Assembly: GCA_002712565.1 (NCBI GenBank)
Contig: PAUA01000016.1
Coordinates: 103,265 to 127,044 of the forward strand
Length of the DNA: 23,780 nt
Direction of reading: 5' to 3'
Origin: Gemmatimonadota bacterium
Lineage (GTDB): Bacteria > Gemmatimonadota > Gemmatimonadetes > Longimicrobiales > UBA6960
Shown here: in pieces, positions 21,664-23,780 of the stretch
Numbering within the stretch: position 1 is the stretch's first letter
Layout of the letters: each line of letters begins with the position of its first letter
The notes under the pieces: generated by a model
Seen by the model: the letters and a program-made list of their open reading frames with translations, nothing else
What the model was told of the DNA's origin: nothing
Databases searched by the model: none
Made by a program: the position numbers and the translations under genes

Positions 21664-23154
21664 ATGAGCGATGATCCACTGTCCGTTACCGGCGAAAAGC
21701 GTCTGAAGCTCGAACGGGAAAGAATCGATCGTCAATACAACGATGCGTTGACGGCTCTCGATCTTGCACTGCAGCAGTTTCCTGAACTTCCAGCGTCACC
21801 GGCGGCACCTGACGACTCGCTTATCACAAGACTAAACGAGTTGGCCCGGCTAGTTCCTGAGGGGGGTGTAGATTACGGTGTCGGGTGGCGAGGACGGATT
21901 AGGCGTTTCGTATGGCGAATTATAGGACCGGTGTTTCAACGACAGCATGACTTCAACCTTGCCTTGATTGACCACATTAATTGCAATATAGAGCCCACTC
22001 GCCAGAGGGCGTATGCCCTCGACAAGGTACTGACGGCGATTCGCGACTCATTTGCTTCCCAAGCGTTCTTTCAACACAAGCTTATGTTGTATGCGCAGCA
22101 AATCACTCCCTATGTAAACACTAAGCAGCCAATCATGCCGCTTAGCGTGCACGAGTTTGGGGCAGGCCTTGCCGCGGGTCTTGATGCGGTTGGTGATGAA
22201 ATCCAGATACGTGCCGAGGCAAATATCGTGAGGGAGCGACGGTTTGAAGCAAGAGTCGAAGAACTTCGGGCGACCGTTGGTGCACTGCAGCAGAAGTTAC
22301 TCCTGTTGACAAGGCAACTAGAACAACAGGAGGCGGGCAAGGTTATGACGTCAACCAAGAGTCGAAGCAGCCGCCGACAGGCCACGCTTGATACAGAGGC
22401 TTCTCCCAGGTCGAGATTGACTGAAGGCCAACTGAGCACTGCGGACGGTGCATTCAAGTACGTGGGTTTCGAAGATCAATTCCGTGGAGCACCCGAAGAA
22501 ATTCGGGCACGCATGAATGAATACGCACCTGATTTTACCGGCGCGGTTGATGTGTTGGATGTAGGGTGCGGCCGGGGTGAGTTCCTCGATGTGCTCAAGG
22601 CAAACGGTGTGCCGGCGCGAGGCCTCGACATCAACCCGGAAATGGTCAAGGTTTGTCGAATGCGCGGTCTCGACGTGGTAGAAGGTGACGTGGTCAGCTA
22701 TCTGGAAGGTTTAGATGATGGTTCACTCGGCGGTCTTTTCTCGGCCCAGGTCGTCGAGCACTTACGACCAGAGTATCTAATACGCCTGCTTGAACTGTCA
22801 TACCAAAAGCTAAGACCAAGGTCTAAAATCGTGCTCGAAACGATTAATCCTGCGTGCTGGGTCGCGTTCTTCGACGGTTATATTCGTGACATCACGCATG
22901 CGCAACCTCTACATCCCGATACACTGACCTATCTATTGCATGCAACCGGGTTTCAAGGCGCTACTATCCGATACAGTGCGCCATATCCTGAACATGCCAA
23001 GCTGCAAAGAGTAGCGGTATCGGACCGGTCCAAGAAAGCTAAGGATACGGATGAACTAGCTTCCCTCACTGTGGCGTTTAACGATGCCGCTGACAAGATC
23101 AACAGCTTCTTGTTTACACACTTGGACTACGCGGTAATTGCTGAACGCCTCTAA
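21664..23154 (+). CDS. Class I SAM methyltransferase with N-terminal helical and coiled-coil region
   Basis: Protein of 496 residues. Residues 1-180 are mostly helical with a basic, hydrophobic patch WRGRIRRFVWRIIGPVF (75-91), which could touch the membrane. Residues about 185-226 form a coiled coil (RRFEARVEELRATVGALQQ onward). A Ser/Arg-rich linker follows. The methyltransferase domain begins near 265, with motif I DVGCGRGEF (299-307), acidic loop LDINPEM, and SAQVVEHLRPEY, KIVLETINP. The architecture recalls polysaccharide chain-capping methyltransferases of the WbdD type, where a coiled coil measures chain length, but no kinase domain is seen. ATG 21664 is chosen over the in-frame TTG 21640. 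The preceding 185-base gap shows no convincing promoter; a TTGACT at 21544 has no good -10 partner. Confidence 0.82.
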   Translation: MSDDPLSVTGEKRLKLERERIDRQYNDALTALDLALQQFPELPASPAAPDDSLITRLNELARLVPEGGVDYGVGWRGRIRRFVWRIIGPVFQRQHDFNLALIDHINCNIEPTRQRAYALDKVLTAIRDSFASQAFFQHKLMLYAQQITPYVNTKQPIMPLSVHEFGAGLAAGLDAVGDEIQIRAEANIVRERRFEARVEELRATVGALQQKLLLLTRQLEQQEAGKVMTSTKSRSSRRQATLDTEASPRSRLTEGQLSTADGAFKYVGFEDQFRGAPEEIRARMNEYAPDFTGAVDVLDVGCGRGEFLDVLKANGVPARGLDINPEMVKVCRMRGLDVVEGDVVSYLEGLDDGSLGGLFSAQVVEHLRPEYLIRLLELSYQKLRPRSKIVLETINPACWVAFFDGYIRDITHAQPLHPDTLTYLLHATGFQGATIRYSAPYPEHAKLQRVAVSDRSKKAKDTDELASLTVAFNDAADKINSFLFTHLDYAVIAERL

Positions 23155-23159
23155 GGTCC

Positions 23160-23669
23160 ATGGAATCTATAAGGTCGAAACGATTTTCGTCGACGATGCG
23201 TGAACCGTTCATGCGTGCTGCGTTGGCCGAGGCAAATCGGGCTGAAGCGGTTGGCGAGGTTCCCATTGGCGCGGTCGTTGTTGTTGACGGCGAGATCGTC
23301 GGCTCTGGGTTCAATCAGCCGATTGCGATGCACGACCCGACAGCCCATGCAGAAATCGTAGCGCTGCGCGCGGCTGGATTGGCGTGTAGTAATTACCGTC
23401 TCACGGGTGCCTCACTCTATGTCACGGTCGAGCCGTGCTTGATGTGCGTCGGCGCCTTGATTCACGCGCGGATTGGCACGTTGGTGTTCGGTGCGGCCGA
23501 ACCCAAGGCCGGAGCGGTTCAGTCTATGTGCCGGTCACTGGATCATCCGTCGTTGAACCACAAGGTTGTTGTAATCACTGGTGTGTTAGAGGCCGAATGC
23601 TCGGCGGTCCTGCAGGGATTCTTCCAGCGACGTCGAGAGGCAAACGTGTTTACGACGCCTCTCAGTTGA
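23160..23669 (+). CDS. tadA: tRNA-specific adenosine deaminase TadA
   Basis: Zinc-dependent deaminase of 169 residues. H63-A-E65 gives the zinc histidine and catalytic glutamate. PCLMCVGALIHARI holds zinc cysteines C93 and C96. FGAAEPKAGAV and HPSLNHKVVV are typical of TadA and separate it from cytidine or guanine deaminases. It converts A34 of tRNA-Arg(ACG) to inosine, allowing one tRNA to read CGU, CGC and CGA; that tRNA is encoded about 3.1 kb upstream. The gene starts five bases after the methyltransferase stop. ATG 23160 gives a 12-residue basic extension, and ATG 23196 is an alternative start closer to the core. In many bacteria tadA sits beside tRNA-Ser, as here. Confidence 0.93.
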   Translation: MESIRSKRFSSTMREPFMRAALAEANRAEAVGEVPIGAVVVVDGEIVGSGFNQPIAMHDPTAHAEIVALRAAGLACSNYRLTGASLYVTVEPCLMCVGALIHARIGTLVFGAAEPKAGAVQSMCRSLDHPSLNHKVVVITGVLEAECSAVLQGFFQRRREANVFTTPLS

Positions 23670-23702
23670 TTGGCAACGTTAATTTTGATTGTTTGACCCA
23701 AC

Positions 23703-23780
23703 GGAGAGGTACCGAAGTGGTCGTAACGGGGGCGCCTCGAAAGCGTCTTGTCGGGTAACCGGCACGTGGGTTCGAATCCC
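23703..23780 (+). tRNA. tRNA-Ser (anticodon CGA), 3' end cut by window edge
   Basis: The gene opens with GGAGAGG-TA-CCGAAGTGG, a serine-type acceptor and D-arm start. The anticodon loop CTCGAAA places CGA at 23738-23740, with stem GGCGC/GCGTC. The long variable arm of a class II tRNA follows, and then GTGGGTTCGAATCCC of the T-arm, where the window stops. The remaining acceptor strand is outside. Confidence 0.93.

Noticed and set aside
21606..21674. 22-residue frame before the methyltransferase
   Set aside because: It is very short, with no ribosome site and no composition bias.
20002..23702. Genomic island inserted at tRNA-Arg
   Set aside because: I see no integrase and no repeat of the tRNA 3' end downstream; the genes between the tRNAs look like ordinary chromosomal genes.
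1..23780. CRISPR array, transposon or phage genes
   Set aside because: No regularly spaced repeats, terminal inverted repeats, transposase, integrase or phage-like proteins were seen on either strand.

Overview
The window looks like ordinary chromosome from a Gram-negative, respiring bacterium. Two TonB-dependent receptors carry carboxypeptidase-regulatory-like N-terminal domains. Menaquinone is made by the futalosine route (mqnD, mqnE), and molybdopterin genes, Mn-type superoxide dismutase and an outer-membrane B12 importer are present. This combination, with the gene content and base composition, fits Acidobacteriota (Vicinamibacteria-like) best. That assignment is an inference from style, not a database match. 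I see no transposase, integrase, phage gene or CRISPR array.

Layout. 1-409 (-): 5' part of a TonB-dependent receptor. 599-3474 (+): a sulfur-carrier cysteine biosynthesis operon consisting of a CysM-type synthase, a Mec-like JAMM peptidase, and one polypeptide joining a CysO-like ubiquitin-fold carrier to a MoeZ-type E1 plus rhodanese. 3581-4830 (+): Rrf2 regulator, IscU-like scaffold lacking its first ligand cysteine, and A-type carrier, with no cysteine desulfurase. 4927-6287 (+): a small membrane protein and mqnD. 11384-6334 (-): btuB-btuD-btuC-btuF behind a cobalamin riboswitch. 11750-14164 (+): mqnE and nadA. 14242-16208 (+): sodA, an unknown polytopic membrane protein and a membrane zinc-ribbon protein. 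18007-16257 (-): moaB-moeA. 18068-19918 (+): exported GH3 glycosidase. 20002-20078: tRNA-Arg(ACG). 20099-23154 (+): a GT4 glycosyltransferase and a coiled-coil methyltransferase. 23160-23669 (+): tadA. 23703-end: tRNA-Ser(CGA), cut by the window edge.

How the genes work together. The most interesting block is 599-4830. An E1 would load sulfur onto a carrier that is fused to it. The carrier's Gly-Gly end is internal, so it must be cut free before it can be a thiocarboxylate, and a JAMM peptidase is encoded immediately upstream. The cysteine synthase would then use the thiocarboxylate. Directly downstream lies an Fe-S assembly set that lacks its usual sulfur donor. Elsewhere, TadA and its substrate tRNA-Arg(ACG) are both present, and the B12 operon is a complete uptake unit under one riboswitch.

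A second pattern runs through the window: several first genes have a -10 hexamer ending exactly 7 (once 8) bases before the start codon and no Shine-Dalgarno sequence, which suggests leaderless mRNAs. sodA and btuB, by contrast, have clear Shine-Dalgarno sequences.
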